Numbered from the stretch's first letter, positions 28,922-39,625 are shown. The stretch is 64,000 nucleotides of DNA from Salinicola aestuarinus (GCF_003206645.1 NZ_PZJP01000008.1:293512-357511), one strand, 5' to 3'. Notes: generated by a model not told the origin, from the sequence alone. Made by a program: numbers and translations.

Positions 28922-29328
28922 TCACTGGCTGTGAGTGTCTGGCATCAGCGCCGCGCGGAGCGCATCGGGCCAACGCATCGGTTTTAGACGCTGCGCATCG
29001 ACGCAGGCAATATCGACAGTCGCTTCGCATAATGTATCCCCACCGTTGCGCACAGATTGCGTAAATTGCACGGAACAGGGTTTTATTTTCACGACCTCGG
29101 CGGTGGCGTCGAGTCGATCGTCCAACCGCGCAGGCCTGGCATACCGGCACTGCAGCGAGTGGACAACGAGCTGAACGCCAGATTCCAGCAGTTCACGCTG
29201 CCCGAAACCTTGCTCGCCCAGCCATTCGCTCCGCGCCCGCTCCATGAATTTCAGATAGTTGACGTAGTAGACGATGCCGCCGGCATCGGTGTCTTCAATG
29301 TAGACCTTGATCGGTAGACTGAATTCGC

Positions 29329-29332
<4 letters not shown>
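28922..29332 (-). CDS. ybgC: YbgC-type acyl-CoA thioesterase
   Basis: Hot-dog-fold thioesterase (136 residues) of the Tol-Pal-associated YbgC family, linked to phospholipid metabolism in E. coli. The active-site motif [28 protein letters not shown] includes the catalytic Asp (DTDAGG). It has the canonical place just upstream of tolQ, and its start overlaps the ruvB stop by four bases. Confidence 0.94.
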
Positions 29333-30363
<1,031 letters not shown>

Positions 30364-30369
30364 GCGCGC

Positions 30370-30987
30370 TTATCCACCGGCCATCTGGCGGGCGAGCGCG
30401 GCCTTGATCAAGGCCTCGGTAGAGAGCGAATCGTCGAGCCCGGACAGCATTTTCGAGGCCTCCGTCGGCTTGTAACCCAGCGAGGTCAGCGCCGCTTCGG
30501 CGTCTGCCCGCGGATCGCTCGTTGTCGCAGCGGCCGCTTTGTTACCCTCAGCCGGCGGCTGCAGGAGATCATGGCGCTGTTGCCAATGCGGGAAGCGGTC
30601 CCGCATCTCGACGATCAGCCGCTCGGCGGTCTTTTTGCCGACACCTGGCAGCTTGGTCAGGGCCTGGCTATCCCCTTCCATGACACAGTTGACGAAGGCG
30701 TCACTGTCCATGCCGGAGAGTATCGCCAGCGCGAGCTTGGGGCCAACGCCGTTGACCTTGATCAGGGCGCGGAAGAGCTGGCGCTCCTCTTCATGACCAA
30801 AGCCATAGAGCAGGTGCGCATCCTCTCTCACACTCATGTGCGTATGCAGGCGCACCGTCCCACCCACTTCGGGCAGCGAGACGAGTGTGGTCATCGAGGT
30901 TTCGAGTTCATATCCGACGCCGTTGACGTCGATGACGATCCAGGGGGGATGTTTCTCGAGCAGGGTGCCGTACAGGCGTCCAATCAT
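30370..30987 (-). CDS. ruvA: Holliday junction branch-migration subunit RuvA
   Basis: DNA-binding tetramer subunit that recognises the Holliday junction. The N-terminal OB domain begins MIGRLYGTLLEKHPPWIVID, the two helix-hairpin-helix motifs include KVNGVGPKLALAILSG and KLPGVGKKTAERLIVEMRD, and the C-terminal RuvB-binding domain includes AEAALTSLGYKPTEASKML. The start at 30987 gives the family N-terminus and 205 residues; an upstream in-frame extension has no counterpart. Confidence 0.96.
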   Translation of the reverse strand: MIGRLYGTLLEKHPPWIVIDVNGVGYELETSMTTLVSLPEVGGTVRLHTHMSVREDAHLLYGFGHEEERQLFRALIKVNGVGPKLALAILSGMDSDAFVNCVMEGDSQALTKLPGVGKKTAERLIVEMRDRFPHWQQRHDLLQPPAEGNKAAAATTSDPRADAEAALTSLGYKPTEASKMLSGLDDSLSTEALIKAALARQMAGG

Positions 30988-31108
30988 TCCATTTGTGCCC
31001 TTGCGTTGACGGCGTCCACTATACGCATCGCCCCATCGGCTGACTAGCGAGTCGACCAGGTGAGCGCAAACCCGCGCCACGTCGGCATTATGCGACTATT
31101 TTTTGCGA

Positions 31109-31645
31109 CTACTCGGGGACGAAATCGCGCCACCGGTTGCCGGGCCCCGAACGCCGTCGAGACGATCGCGGCGCAGCGAGCTGTCCCTGGCGCGCGTAAG
31201 CATGTGTCAAGGCGATGGCCAGCGCGTCGGCGGCATCCTCAGGCGGCACCGCGTCCAACGACAGTAGCGCTGTCACCATGTGCTGAACCTGAGACTTCTC
31301 CGCTGCACCGCTGCCGGTGACCGCCTGCTTGATTTGACGTGCGGCATATTCGTGCACCGCGAGACCGTGATTGGCCGCACACACGATCGCCGTCCCGCGA
31401 GCCTGCCCCAGCTTGAGTGCCGAGTCCGGATTCTTGGCCATGAACACGCGCTCAATGGCGAATTCCGCCGGCCGGTAGCAACCGATCAGCTCGCTGACGC
31501 CGGCATAGACACGGGCGAGTTTTTGCGCCAGATCATCGCCGGCAATGCGAATACAGCCGCTGGCGATGTAACGCGGCTTGGCAGACACATCGATGACCCC
31601 GTAGCCGGTGACGCGGGAGCCGGGGTCAATACCCAGAAGAATCAT
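31109..31645 (-). CDS. ruvC: Crossover junction endodeoxyribonuclease RuvC
   Basis: Resolves Holliday junctions. RNase H-like catalytic acids are visible in [19 protein letters not shown] (Asp7), [22 protein letters not shown] (Glu) and [18 protein letters not shown] (Asp pair). The length is 178 residues. It precedes ruvA by 121 bp on the same strand; no clear LexA-type box was seen in that gap. Confidence 0.95.
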   Translation of the reverse strand: MILLGIDPGSRVTGYGVIDVSAKPRYIASGCIRIAGDDLAQKLARVYAGVSELIGCYRPAEFAIERVFMAKNPDSALKLGQARGTAIVCAANHGLAVHEYAARQIKQAVTGSGAAEKSQVQHMVTALLSLDAVPPEDAADALAIALTHAYARQGQLAAPRSSRRRSGPGNRWRDFVPE

Positions 31646-31682
31646 CGCTAGCTCCTGAAATCACGCTGACCGACAAACGAAA

Positions 31683-31702
31683 CCGGCGCCCTCGGGCGCC
31701 GG
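31683..31702 (-). terminator. Hairpin after aspS
   Basis: CCGGCGCCC and GGGCGCCGG pair perfectly (9 bp, loop TC). On the minus strand the stem is followed by TTTCGTTT. It lies about 80 bp past the aspS stop and upstream of ruvC, so it probably divides the aspS unit from the ruv-tol unit. Confidence 0.65.
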
Positions 31703-31781
31703 CATTCGAACGGTCTCGCGGGCGAGACAATCAGTCTATCAGGCCACGGCAACGGGTGACGCCAGCCATGCCCTGCGACGA

Positions 31782-33572
31782 TCACTCGCCGCTGTCGGCG
31801 GGGGCTTCCGCCTTGGCTTTCTGACGCAGTCGAATATGCAGTTCGCGAAGCTGCTCGTTGCTTACCTCGCCCGGCGCATCGGTCATGGGATCGGCCGCGC
31901 TCTGAGTCTTGGGGAAGGCAATGACGTCGCGAATCGTGCGTGAGCCGGTCATCAGCATCACCAGACGGTCGAGACCGAACGCCAGGCCGCCGTGCGGCGG
32001 TGCGCCGTACTGCAGCGCATCGAGCAGGAAGCCGAACTTCTCTTCCGCTTCTGCCTTGCCGATCCCCAGGACTTCGAAGACCGCTCGCTGCATTGCCTGA
32101 TCGTGGATACGGATCGAACCGCCGCCGAGTTCCGTCCCGTTGAGCACCATGTCGTACGCTCGGGAGAGCGCCGTCGCCGGCGAGTCGGCGAGCGCCTGCG
32201 GCGAGCACGAGGGGGCAGTGAACGGGTGGTGCAGCGCGTGCAACCGACCGTTGTCGTCCGCCTCGAACATCGGGAAGTCGACCACCCAAAGCGGCGCCCA
32301 TTCGGCGGTGTAGAGATCGAGATCTTCACCGAGTTTCACACGCAGCGCGCCGATCGCTTCGTTCACGACCTGCGTCTTGTCGGCGCCGAAGAAGACGATG
32401 TCGCCGTCCTGGGCGCCCACACGATCGAGAAGCTCTTCGACGATGCCTTCCATGAATTTGACGATCGGCGACTGCAGCCCCTCGAGCCCTTTGGCCCGCT
32501 CGTTGACCTTGATCCAGGCCAGGCCCTTGGCACCGTAGATACCGACGAACTTGGTGTACGCGTCGATCTCCTTGCGCGAGAGCTTCGCCCCGCCACTGAC
32601 CTTGAGCGCGGCGACACGGCCGTCGTCGGCGTTGGCCGGACCGGAGAAGACCTTGAAGTCCACCGACGACATCAGATCGTCGACGTCGACCAGCTCGAGC
32701 GGAATACGCAGATCCGGCTTGTCCGAGCCAAAGCGCTTCATCGCCTCGCTATAAGGCATGCGCGGAAACTCGGGCAGCGCAACATCGAGCACGTTGGCGA
32801 AGAGATCGCGCACCATGCGCTCGGTGATCTCCATGATGTCGCGCTCCTCGACGAACGAGGCCTCGATATCGATCTGGGTGAATTCCGGCTGACGGTCGGC
32901 GCGGAGGTCTTCATCGCGGAAGCACTTGGCGACCTGGTAGTAGCGGTCGAACCCGGACACCATCAACAGCTGCTTGAAAAGCTGCGGCGACTGCGGCAAC
33001 GCGAAGAAATGGCCGCTGTGGGTGCGGCTCGGGACCAGATAGTCACGCGCCCCTTCCGGCGTCGCACGGGTCAGGATCGGTGTTTCGATATCCAGGAACC
33101 CTTCGCCCTCGAGATAAGCCCGCACGCTGTGCGTGATGCGCGAGCGCAGACGCAGCTTCTCGATCATCTCCGGGCGACGCAGGTCGACGTAGCGGTACTT
33201 GAGGCGAACCTCTTCCCCGACCTTGCCGTGCTCGTCGAGCTGGAACGGCGGCGTCGCCGCGGTGTTGAGAACCTCGACGTGCTTGGCCAGCACCTCGATC
33301 ATGCCGGTGGGCATGTTGGGGTTCTGCGTCCCTTCGGGGCGAAGGCGAATACGCCCCTGGATGCGCAGCACGTACTCGCTGCGCGCGCGGTCCGCGTTGG
33401 CGAAGGCGTCTGCGGTATCGGGATCCACCACCACCTGAGCGATACCGTCACGATCACGCATGTCGAGGAAAATGACCCCACCGTGATCGCGGCGGCGATG
33501 CACCCACCCGCAAAGCGTGACTTCGTGATCGATCAATGACTCGTTCAACTGGCCGCAATAGTGACTGCGCAT
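31782..33572 (-). CDS. aspS: Aspartyl-tRNA synthetase
   Basis: Class IIb aminoacyl-tRNA synthetase of the bacterial type, 596 residues. The N-terminal OB anticodon domain ([22 protein letters not shown]), motif 2 ([20 protein letters not shown]), the bacterial GAD insertion and motif 3 ([15 protein letters not shown]) are all present. Whether it is discriminating or non-discriminating cannot be settled by eye. It follows the FmdB-type gene by 27 bp. Confidence 0.96.
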   Translation of the reverse strand: MRSHYCGQLNESLIDHEVTLCGWVHRRRDHGGVIFLDMRDRDGIAQVVVDPDTADAFANADRARSEYVLRIQGRIRLRPEGTQNPNMPTGMIEVLAKHVEVLNTAATPPFQLDEHGKVGEEVRLKYRYVDLRRPEMIEKLRLRSRITHSVRAYLEGEGFLDIETPILTRATPEGARDYLVPSRTHSGHFFALPQSPQLFKQLLMVSGFDRYYQVAKCFRDEDLRADRQPEFTQIDIEASFVEERDIMEITERMVRDLFANVLDVALPEFPRMPYSEAMKRFGSDKPDLRIPLELVDVDDLMSSVDFKVFSGPANADDGRVAALKVSGGAKLSRKEIDAYTKFVGIYGAKGLAWIKVNERAKGLEGLQSPIVKFMEGIVEELLDRVGAQDGDIVFFGADKTQVVNEAIGALRVKLGEDLDLYTAEWAPLWVVDFPMFEADDNGRLHALHHPFTAPSCSPQALADSPATALSRAYDMVLNGTELGGGSIRIHDQAMQRAVFEVLGIGKAEAEEKFGFLLDALQYGAPPHGGLAFGLDRLVMLMTGSRTIRDVIAFPKTQSAADPMTDAPGEVSNEQLRELHIRLRQKAKAEAPADSGE

Positions 33573-33599
33573 GCTGGATCCTGTTCTGTAAATGCTGTG

Positions 33600-33908
33600 T
33601 TAGGCCGAAGCCTTGCTCTCGCCGGATGCCGCCGGTGTCGATTTGGCGTCCGCCGGTTTGCTGTCCGTCTTGGCGGTGTCGCCGGAGGCGGACTTGCCCG
33701 CATCTCCGACCAGATTCTTCTTGCCGCCGGATTTGAAATCGGTCTCGTACCAGCCGCTGCCCGCAAGCCGGAATCCCGCCGCCGAGACGAGTCGCGTCAG
33801 CGACGCCTGCTCGCAGGAGGGACACTCGGTCAGCGGGGCGGCGCTGATCTTCTGCAGTTTCTCGAGTCGGTGACCGCAGGCTTTGCACTCGTATTCGTAA
33901 ATGGGCAT
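33600..33908 (-). CDS. FmdB-type zinc-ribbon protein
   Basis: Small putative regulatory protein of the FmdB family, 102 residues. The N-terminus MPIYEYECKACG and a second pair ECPSCEQ give Cys8, Cys11, Cys29 and Cys32 for zinc. The C-terminal 35 residues are a low-complexity Ala/Ser/Lys/Asp tail. Its place just upstream of aspS is common in gammaproteobacteria. The role is unknown. The start at 33908 is set by the family N-terminus; an upstream in-frame extension to 34079 is not supported. Confidence 0.85.
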   Translation of the reverse strand: MPIYEYECKACGHRLEKLQKISAAPLTECPSCEQASLTRLVSAAGFRLAGSGWYETDFKSGGKKNLVGDAGKSASGDTAKTDSKPADAKSTPAASGESKASA

Positions 33909-34203
33909 GGTTTCATCACTCAGTGGCAAAGAGAGATAGAGAGACACTCTGACCCCGTGCGGGAGCGCCCCGACGGTGCTCGCGTGATCGATGCCATCCC
34001 GACCACGCCATCTTCTCGACGCGCGGGAATTGTGACTCGCCGGGAACGACGCATTTTCCCACACGTTTGAAAGCCGCATAGTATAGCGTGCAGCGCCCGG
34101 TCACGGGCAATATTACCGGTCCACAAAACCGCTGTCGTCGATGGTGCCGATGCGGCGCGGTTCGAGACGACGAGACAGAGCCACAGGGATTAGGACAAAT
34201 GCC
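33909..34203. other. Divergent intergenic region
   Basis: This 295-bp gap separates the fmdB-aspS unit (-) from the hydroxyacid dehydrogenase gene (+). A TATTACCGG sequence lies near 34111 and GCCCGGTCACGGGC near 34091 is a short inverted repeat. No gene-like frame with normal codon use was seen. Confidence 0.4.
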
Positions 34204-35136
34204 ATGAAAGCCGTTCTACTCGACGCCGCCACGCTGGGCGAAGGAATCGACCTCGAACCGATCCGCACGCTGGTCGACGAGCTCGACGTTCACGACCTGA
34301 CATCACCCGAACAGTGCCGGGCTCGCCTGAAGGGCGCTCGCATCGCCCTCACCAACAAGGTGGTGATCGATGCCGAGCTGATCGACGATCTCCCTGACCT
34401 CGAGCTCATCTGCGTCATGGCGACCGGTACCAACAATATCGACACGCACGCCGCCGAAAGGCGCGGTATCGAAGTGCGCAATGTCACCGCCTACGGTACC
34501 GACAGCGTCGCTCAACACACCTTGATGCTGATGCTCGCTCTCGCCGCAAGGCTGCCGCGCTATCAGCAGGATCTTGCCAACGGCGCCTGGCAGCGCAGCG
34601 ACATCTTCTGCCGCCTCGATCATCCCACGCTGCAGCTCGCCGGCAAGTCGCTCGTCATCGTGGGGAGCGGCGAGCTCGGCTCGGCGGTGGCGAAGCTCGC
34701 CGAGGCCTTCGGTATGCAAGTGACGTTCGCTGCCCGGCCGGGTAACGAGAAGGACGACTCGCGTCCGTCGCTGGCGTCGCTGCTCCCCACTCTCGACGTC
34801 TTGAGCCTGCACTGTCCGCTCACCGACGCAACACGCGGACTTATCGACGCCGACGCCTTTGGCGCCATGCGCCCCGAGGCGCTGCTGATCAACTGTGCCC
34901 GCGGCGGTATCATCGACGAACAGGCCGCCCTTGCGTCACTGCGTGCCGGTAAGCTCGGTGGTCTTGCCGTCGATAGTCTTCCCGTCGAGCCACCGCGCGA
35001 AGGGCACGCCCTGCTCGACGCGCTGGATCAGAATCTCAATCTCATCGTCACGCCGCATAACGCCTGGATCGCGCCAGAAGCCCGACAGTGCGTGGTGAGC
35101 CTGACCGCTGACAACCTCCGCGCCTGGAACGCTTGA
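34204..35136 (+). CDS. D-2-hydroxyacid dehydrogenase (glycerate dehydrogenase-like)
   Basis: NAD(P)-dependent dehydrogenase of the D-isomer-specific family, 310 residues. The cofactor loop is VIVGSGELGSAVAKLAEAFG, the substrate-binding Arg is in INCARGGIIDE, and the catalytic His is in VTPHNAWIAPEA. The block VMATGTNNIDTHAAERRGIEV resembles HprA (hydroxypyruvate/glycerate) enzymes. The start at 34204 (MKAVLLDAATLGEG) is chosen over an upstream extension. Its stop lies two bases before the ribokinase-like gene. The substrate is uncertain. Confidence 0.87.
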   Translation: MKAVLLDAATLGEGIDLEPIRTLVDELDVHDLTSPEQCRARLKGARIALTNKVVIDAELIDDLPDLELICVMATGTNNIDTHAAERRGIEVRNVTAYGTDSVAQHTLMLMLALAARLPRYQQDLANGAWQRSDIFCRLDHPTLQLAGKSLVIVGSGELGSAVAKLAEAFGMQVTFAARPGNEKDDSRPSLASLLPTLDVLSLHCPLTDATRGLIDADAFGAMRPEALLINCARGGIIDEQAALASLRAGKLGGLAVDSLPVEPPREGHALLDALDQNLNLIVTPHNAWIAPEARQCVVSLTADNLRAWNA

Positions 35137-35138
35137 GT

Positions 35139-36116
35139 ATGACAGACATCGCCACCGCCACTGCGAGCGAAGCCAACGTCTCGGATTCATGGCCGAGGGT
35201 CTATAACTACGGCTCGATCAACATCGACTACGTCTACCGAGTGCCTCATCTGGTCCGGCCGGGTGAAACGCTCTCGAGCCGAAGCTTTCAGCGGGTGCTG
35301 GGCGGCAAAGGTGCCAACCAGTCACTGGCGCTCGCCCGTGCCGGCGGCGATGTTTCTCACTGGGGGCGGCTTGGCCAGAGCGATGAGTGGGCGCTTGAAC
35401 CACTCGATCAGGCAGGGGTCGACACGACGCAGATCGAGCTCACGGCGGAGCCGAGCGGTCACGCGCTGATTCAGGTGGATGACGACGCGGAGAACGCGAT
35501 CATTCTGTTCCCCGGCGCGAATCACGGGTTCAGTGAAGCGCACCACCACGCCCTGCTCGAGGCTACCCGCGTCGATAGCTGGCTGCTGATGCAGAACGAG
35601 TGCAACGATCCCGGCCGGATCATTCGTTTCGCCTCGGCAAAAGGGCTGTCGATCGCCTTCAACCCGGCGCCCCTCTCCGCCGAGGTTGCCTCGCTCCCCC
35701 TGGCGCTGTGTCGAATTCTCTTTTTGAACCGCGGGGAAGCCGCCGCACTGGTCGAGCGCGACGAGACAAGTGACGTCGACCAATTGCTCGGGACGCTGAC
35801 CGAGCGCTTCCCGGACGTCGAGATCGTGCTGACACTGGGGCGCGACGGCGTCCGTTTCGCCCACGGCGAGACGCGACTTCGCGCCGGCGCGCACGAAGTC
35901 GACGCTTGCGACACCACGGCAGCCGGTGACACGTTCATCGGCTACTTCATGGCCGCGCGCCAGCGTGATGAAACCGTCGAGCAGGCCATTCGCCTGGCCA
36001 GTGCCGCGTCCGCCCTCTGCGTTCAGCAATCCGGTGCCGCGCCCAGCATTCCCGAGGCGGCCGACGTGGAGGCCGCGCTACGCGATCTACCGGCGCTCGC
36101 CGTCAGTGCCAACTGA
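35139..36116 (+). CDS. PfkB-family sugar kinase (ribokinase-like)
   Basis: Ribokinase-type kinase of 325 residues. The N-terminal signature NYGSINIDYVYRVPHLVRPGE, the second motif RVLGGKGANQSLALARAG and the catalytic block DACDTTAAGDTFIGYFMAA (catalytic Asp in AAGD) are present. With a nucleoside hydrolase gene downstream, phosphorylation of released ribose is the natural inference. ATG 35139 lies two bases after the previous stop, so it is co-transcribed. No sugar transporter or repressor is next to it. Confidence 0.88.
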   Translation: MTDIATATASEANVSDSWPRVYNYGSINIDYVYRVPHLVRPGETLSSRSFQRVLGGKGANQSLALARAGGDVSHWGRLGQSDEWALEPLDQAGVDTTQIELTAEPSGHALIQVDDDAENAIILFPGANHGFSEAHHHALLEATRVDSWLLMQNECNDPGRIIRFASAKGLSIAFNPAPLSAEVASLPLALCRILFLNRGEAAALVERDETSDVDQLLGTLTERFPDVEIVLTLGRDGVRFAHGETRLRAGAHEVDACDTTAAGDTFIGYFMAARQRDETVEQAIRLASAASALCVQQSGAAPSIPEAADVEAALRDLPALAVSAN

Positions 36117-36250
36117 CGCGCCTCCGGCAATAGATCCAGGCACAACAGACTTCGCTGCAGCATTCTTTCTGCGTTATCGCCGCAGCGTCTACCGAGGTCG
36201 GCCACGATGCCCCCCGCCTCGACACTCGAAGACTCTTCAAAAGGACGTTT

Positions 36251-37201
36251 ATGACTCACGCCATCATTTTCGACACCGATCCCGGCGTTGACGATGCACA
36301 GGCGATCGCTATCGCCTTGGCGCATCCCGACATCGAACTCCTCGGCATGACCACCACGTTTGGCAATGTCACCATCGATGTCGCGACCCACAATGCGCTG
36401 TTGCTCGCGGAGCTGGCGGAACAGCAGATCCCCGTGGCCCAGGGCGCTGCCGACCCGATGGTCAAGACGAAAAATCCGCCGCCGGGACACATTCACGGCG
36501 ACAACGGTCTCGGTAACATTGCACTCCCGGAGACGACGACGCATGCCGTCTCGCAGAGCGCCCCGCAGTTCATCGTCGAGCAGGTCAATGCACGACCGGG
36601 CGAAGTGACGCTGGTCGCCGTGGGCCCATTGGGCAACCTGGCCGCCGCGCTTCAACTCGATCCGTCGCTACCCCGGAAGGTGAAGCAGGTCGTCGTCATG
36701 GGGGGCTCGATTCGCGAGGGGGGCAACGTGACCCCGGTCGCCGAAGCCAATATGTTCAACGACCCCCATGCTGCCGCCAGGGTGCTGCAGGCCGACTGGC
36801 CACTGGCGCTGGTCGGACTGGATGCCACGCATCGCTGCGTGCTCGACCCGGCCAGCATGGAAAAGATCGTCGCCGGACAGCCACGGCTCGGACGTATTCT
36901 TGGCGAGAGCTACGCATTCTATCGTCGGTTCTATCAGCAGGCACAGGGCATCGACGGCTGCTGCCCCCACGACAGCTGCGCGTTGGCCTGGCTGCTCCAG
37001 CCCGAGCTCTTCACCATCCAGGAAGGCTATCTGAGCGTGATCACCGACGGCCTCGCGGAGGGCCAGACCTTGCTGGCGCCGCTAAGCCGCGAGTTCGTCG
37101 ATTCGCGCTGGTCGATCGGCGCGGCCAAGCAGGTGTGCATGGACGCGAACGGGCCGGCGGTCATCGAGTGGATCGTCGACACCCTCACCCGCAACGGTTA
37201 A
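36251..37201 (+). CDS. Inosine-uridine preferring nucleoside hydrolase
   Basis: Calcium-dependent N-ribohydrolase (IUNH family), 316 residues. The calcium and ribose-binding N-terminus FDTDPGVDDAQAIAIALAHP is diagnostic. HIHGDNGLGN and VVMGGSIREGGNVTPVAEANMFNDPHAA follow, and the catalytic His is in CCPHDSCALAW. RihA, RihB or RihC specificity cannot be assigned by eye. A good AAAGGA site lies six bases upstream. It is 134 bp after the ribokinase-like gene and ends at a bidirectional terminator. Confidence 0.92.
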   Translation: MTHAIIFDTDPGVDDAQAIAIALAHPDIELLGMTTTFGNVTIDVATHNALLLAELAEQQIPVAQGAADPMVKTKNPPPGHIHGDNGLGNIALPETTTHAVSQSAPQFIVEQVNARPGEVTLVAVGPLGNLAAALQLDPSLPRKVKQVVVMGGSIREGGNVTPVAEANMFNDPHAAARVLQADWPLALVGLDATHRCVLDPASMEKIVAGQPRLGRILGESYAFYRRFYQQAQGIDGCCPHDSCALAWLLQPELFTIQEGYLSVITDGLAEGQTLLAPLSREFVDSRWSIGAAKQVCMDANGPAVIEWIVDTLTRNG

Positions 37202-37246
37202 ACCTTAGAGATGCCAGCCAACGGTGCCTGATTCGCGGCACTACGC

Positions 37247-37275
37247 AAAAGCCGGCCTTCAGGGCCGGCTTCTTT
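37247..37275. terminator. Bidirectional terminator between nucleoside hydrolase and acyP
   Basis: AAGCCGGCC (37249-37257) pairs with GGCCGGCTT (37263-37271) around a 5-nt loop, with TTCTTT following on plus and TTTT on minus. It ends the nucleoside unit and the convergent yihY-acyP unit. Confidence 0.85.
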
Positions 37276-37294
37276 GGGCTTGCTCGGCGTAGCG

Positions 37295-37567
37295 TCACGC
37301 CGTGGTGAAGCTCGAGGGGGCGGTAAATGTGGCGTCCTCGACGGTGACGTCCCACACGCTCGAGGCGGGCGACCCCTGCCAAAGCTGATCGATGAGTTCG
37401 GCGATCGCCGTCGCCTCGCCGCTGGCGATCACCTCGACGCAGCCGTCGTCGAGATTCAGCGCCTGGCCGGTGATCCCCCAGCGTTCGGCGTGACGACGGA
37501 CGTGGTCACGATAGCTGACTCCCTGAACGCGGCCGCTCACCCGGGCCTTGATCCTTCGGTTGCTCAT
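37295..37567 (-). CDS. Acylphosphatase
   Basis: Small cytoplasmic enzyme (90 residues) hydrolysing acyl phosphates. The phosphate-binding Arg is in VSGRVQGVSYRDHVRRHAE and the catalytic Asn in QALNLDDGCVEV. The start codon has a GAGGAG site and lies 62 bases inside the end of the YihY gene on the same strand, an unusually long overlap. Confidence 0.93.
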   Translation of the reverse strand: MSNRRIKARVSGRVQGVSYRDHVRRHAERWGITGQALNLDDGCVEVIASGEATAIAELIDQLWQGSPASSVWDVTVEDATFTAPSSFTTA

Positions 37568-38480
37568 CGCTTGTCTCCTCTCTTCTAATCACTTCGTGCC
37601 GCACCCGCACCGCGGTATTACGCGTCAGGACCTCTCGCCCCTTCGATTCGACGTGACTGCGCGTGAATGCCGCGCCAAACAACAGGATCAGTGACGAGTA
37701 ATAAACCCACAGCAGTACCAGCACCACCGACCCCGCCGCGCCGTAGGTCGAAGCCGTGGCAGTGTGTGCCAGGTAAGCCGCGATGGCGTTGCGTCCAATG
37801 ATGAAGAGGATCGCGGTTACCACCGCGCCGAGTGCCACGTCACGGTAACTCAGCACGACATCCGGCAACACCTTGAAGATCGCCGCGAAGAACAGGGTGA
37901 CCACGAGGATCGAGAGTATGAATTCGGCAAACGTCAGCAGCATCCCGCTACCAGGTATCCAGTCCACGGCATACTGAAACGTCGTGCGCAGAATGACGCC
38001 GAGGACCAGCGATACCAGCAGCACGAAACCGATTGCCAGCACAACGGTGAGCGAGAGCAATCGCTTCTTGGCGAAAAGAAAAATGCTATTGCGGTCGGGA
38101 TTGGGTGCCACGTCCCAGATGGTATTGAGGGAAAACTGCATTTGACCGAATACTGTGGTCGCCCCGATCAACAGCGTCACGAAACCGGCAATGGTCGGAA
38201 AAAGCCCGGACGCCTGAATGCTCGATTGCGCGACAGCACTTTCGATGGCGCTGGCGGCGGACGCCCCCAGCGTGTCCTGAAGGCGCGTGACGATCTCACC
38301 GTGCGCGGCGTCCTCGCCGAGCCAAAATCCGACCACCGTCACGGCGATAATGACCGTGGGCGCCAGTGAAAACAGGGTATAGAACGCCAACGACCCGGCA
38401 TAGCTGAACGCGTTGCGATCCAGCCATAGCTGGACGGCGTTCTTGATAACCTTGAACCAGTATTTAATGACGTTGGGCAT
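37506..38480 (-). CDS. YihY/BrkB-family inner-membrane protein
   Basis: Membrane protein of 324 residues from the YihY (formerly BrkB, 'ribonuclease BN') family; function unsettled. About six hydrophobic helices are visible, with family motifs NAFSYAGSLAFYTLFSLAP and TASTYGAAGSVVLVLLWVYYSSLILLFGAAF. The C-terminal tail is charged and overlaps acyP. It is the first gene of the small yihY-acyP unit. Confidence 0.88.
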   Translation of the reverse strand: MPNVIKYWFKVIKNAVQLWLDRNAFSYAGSLAFYTLFSLAPTVIIAVTVVGFWLGEDAAHGEIVTRLQDTLGASAASAIESAVAQSSIQASGLFPTIAGFVTLLIGATTVFGQMQFSLNTIWDVAPNPDRNSIFLFAKKRLLSLTVVLAIGFVLLVSLVLGVILRTTFQYAVDWIPGSGMLLTFAEFILSILVVTLFFAAIFKVLPDVVLSYRDVALGAVVTAILFIIGRNAIAAYLAHTATASTYGAAGSVVLVLLWVYYSSLILLFGAAFTRSHVESKGREVLTRNTAVRVRHEVIRREETSDEQPKDQGPGERPRSGSQLS

Positions 38481-38621
38481 CGATTCGGCATCCTTGGTGA
38501 TATGGCGCCGCCATGCGAGGATGCCGGCAAATCGACGTCGGCCGCCACAATCGCTGCAGCGCCCCCTGAAGTCTAGCCGAAAACAGCGGGGCTCAAGATC
38601 TCATGTCCCGGGTGCACAGAC

Positions 38622-38661
38622 CTGCGCGCCTGATCCCGCTGGCTGCCGATCAGGCACGCAG
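38622..38661 (-). terminator. Hairpin spanning the stop codon of the HypT-like gene
   Basis: CTGCGCGCCTGATC (38622-38635) and GATCAGGCACGCAG (38648-38661) form a 14-bp stem, with one G-U wobble in the minus-strand RNA and a 12-nt loop. The stop codon of the regulator gene lies within one arm. No T-tract follows; termination or transcript protection is inferred. Confidence 0.5.
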
Positions 38662-39567
38662 AAAATCGCTCGGCAGTTTCATCATTCGCCGCCAGAGTTT
38701 TTCCACCCCAGGCTTATGCACCAGCGAGCAGCGATAGAGCCGAATTTCCAGTGGGATATCCCAGCTCTCACCGGCCGCGCGCACCAGCTTACCGCTGACG
38801 AGCTCATCCCGGATGCAGAAGTCCGGAATCCAGGCGAGCCCCACTCCCTCGAGCGCCATCCCTTTGAGCCCCTCGGCCATCGCTGTCTCGTAGACAGTCT
38901 TCAGCCGCAGGCGGGCCGGCTCGTTTTTCAAAAGCATGCGGACGCTGCGGCCGAGAAAGGCGCCTTGGGTATACGCAAGGAAAGGAATCGAGCCGTCGCC
39001 GTCGAACGAAAACTTGGCCTCTCCGTTGGCGCGAGGCACGCTCACCGGGACCATCTTGACCTGACCAATGGAAAAGGAGGGGAAAATTTCCGCATCGAGC
39101 TGCATGGTAGCGTAGGGGTCATGGTAGGCGAGCATCAGATCGCACTTCCCCTCGCGCAGCACATGGATGGCATCCCCCACGTTCATTGCCACCAGCCGGG
39201 TCGGCAATTCGCCGACGCCCTTCTGCAGCCGCGAAATCCAACGCGGATAGAACGCCAACGCCAGCGAATGCGCAGCGACGATATCCAGCGCCTCGTCGTC
39301 CATCGCTAGGCCACGCAGGTGAGCCAGACTGTCGTTGAGCTGCTCGACCATCCCACGGGCCGTGACAAGAAACAGTTGCCCTTCCGGCGTCAGGCTGACC
39401 GGCGTCGTCGAACGGTCGACCAGCGTTGCTCCGACCGCTTGTTCCAGCGACCGAATGCGACGACTGAACGCCGGCTGTGTGACATGCCGCTGCCTCGCCG
39501 AGGCGGAAAAACTGCGCGAGTTGGCCAAGGCCACGAAATCCTCGAGCCACTTGGTTTCTAGATTCAA
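38650..39567 (-). CDS. hypT: HypT-like LysR-family regulator (hypochlorite-response type)
   Basis: LysR-family regulator of 305 residues. It aligns from memory with E. coli HypT (YjiE), which is activated by methionine oxidation under HOCl stress: IETKWLYDFL corresponds to LETKWLEDFV, VSQPAFSRRIRALEQAIG to VTQPAFSRRIRSLEQAVG, AAAHSLSLGLLP to VAAHSLALAFYP, and DGCGIAWLPEYAI to EGVGLAWIPDFCI. A Met in AMAEGLKGM sits where E. coli has SMSELLKQV. It lies downstream of the cardiolipin synthase gene on the same strand (58-bp gap). Target genes are unknown. Confidence 0.82.
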   Translation of the reverse strand: MNLETKWLEDFVALANSRSFSASARQRHVTQPAFSRRIRSLEQAVGATLVDRSTTPVSLTPEGQLFLVTARGMVEQLNDSLAHLRGLAMDDEALDIVAAHSLALAFYPRWISRLQKGVGELPTRLVAMNVGDAIHVLREGKCDLMLAYHDPYATMQLDAEIFPSFSIGQVKMVPVSVPRANGEAKFSFDGDGSIPFLAYTQGAFLGRSVRMLLKNEPARLRLKTVYETAMAEGLKGMALEGVGLAWIPDFCIRDELVSGKLVRAAGESWDIPLEIRLYRCSLVHKPGVEKLWRRMMKLPSDFLRA

Positions 39568-39625
39568 GACCGTCCCCAGTTCCGTACGCGGATTCTCGAT
39601 GTTGTTAGCGGTCGCCAGCCGATCG

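Noticed and set aside
31992..33539. Long plus-strand frame opposite aspS
   Set aside because: Mirrors the conserved aspartyl-tRNA synthetase; no domain or ribosome-binding site.
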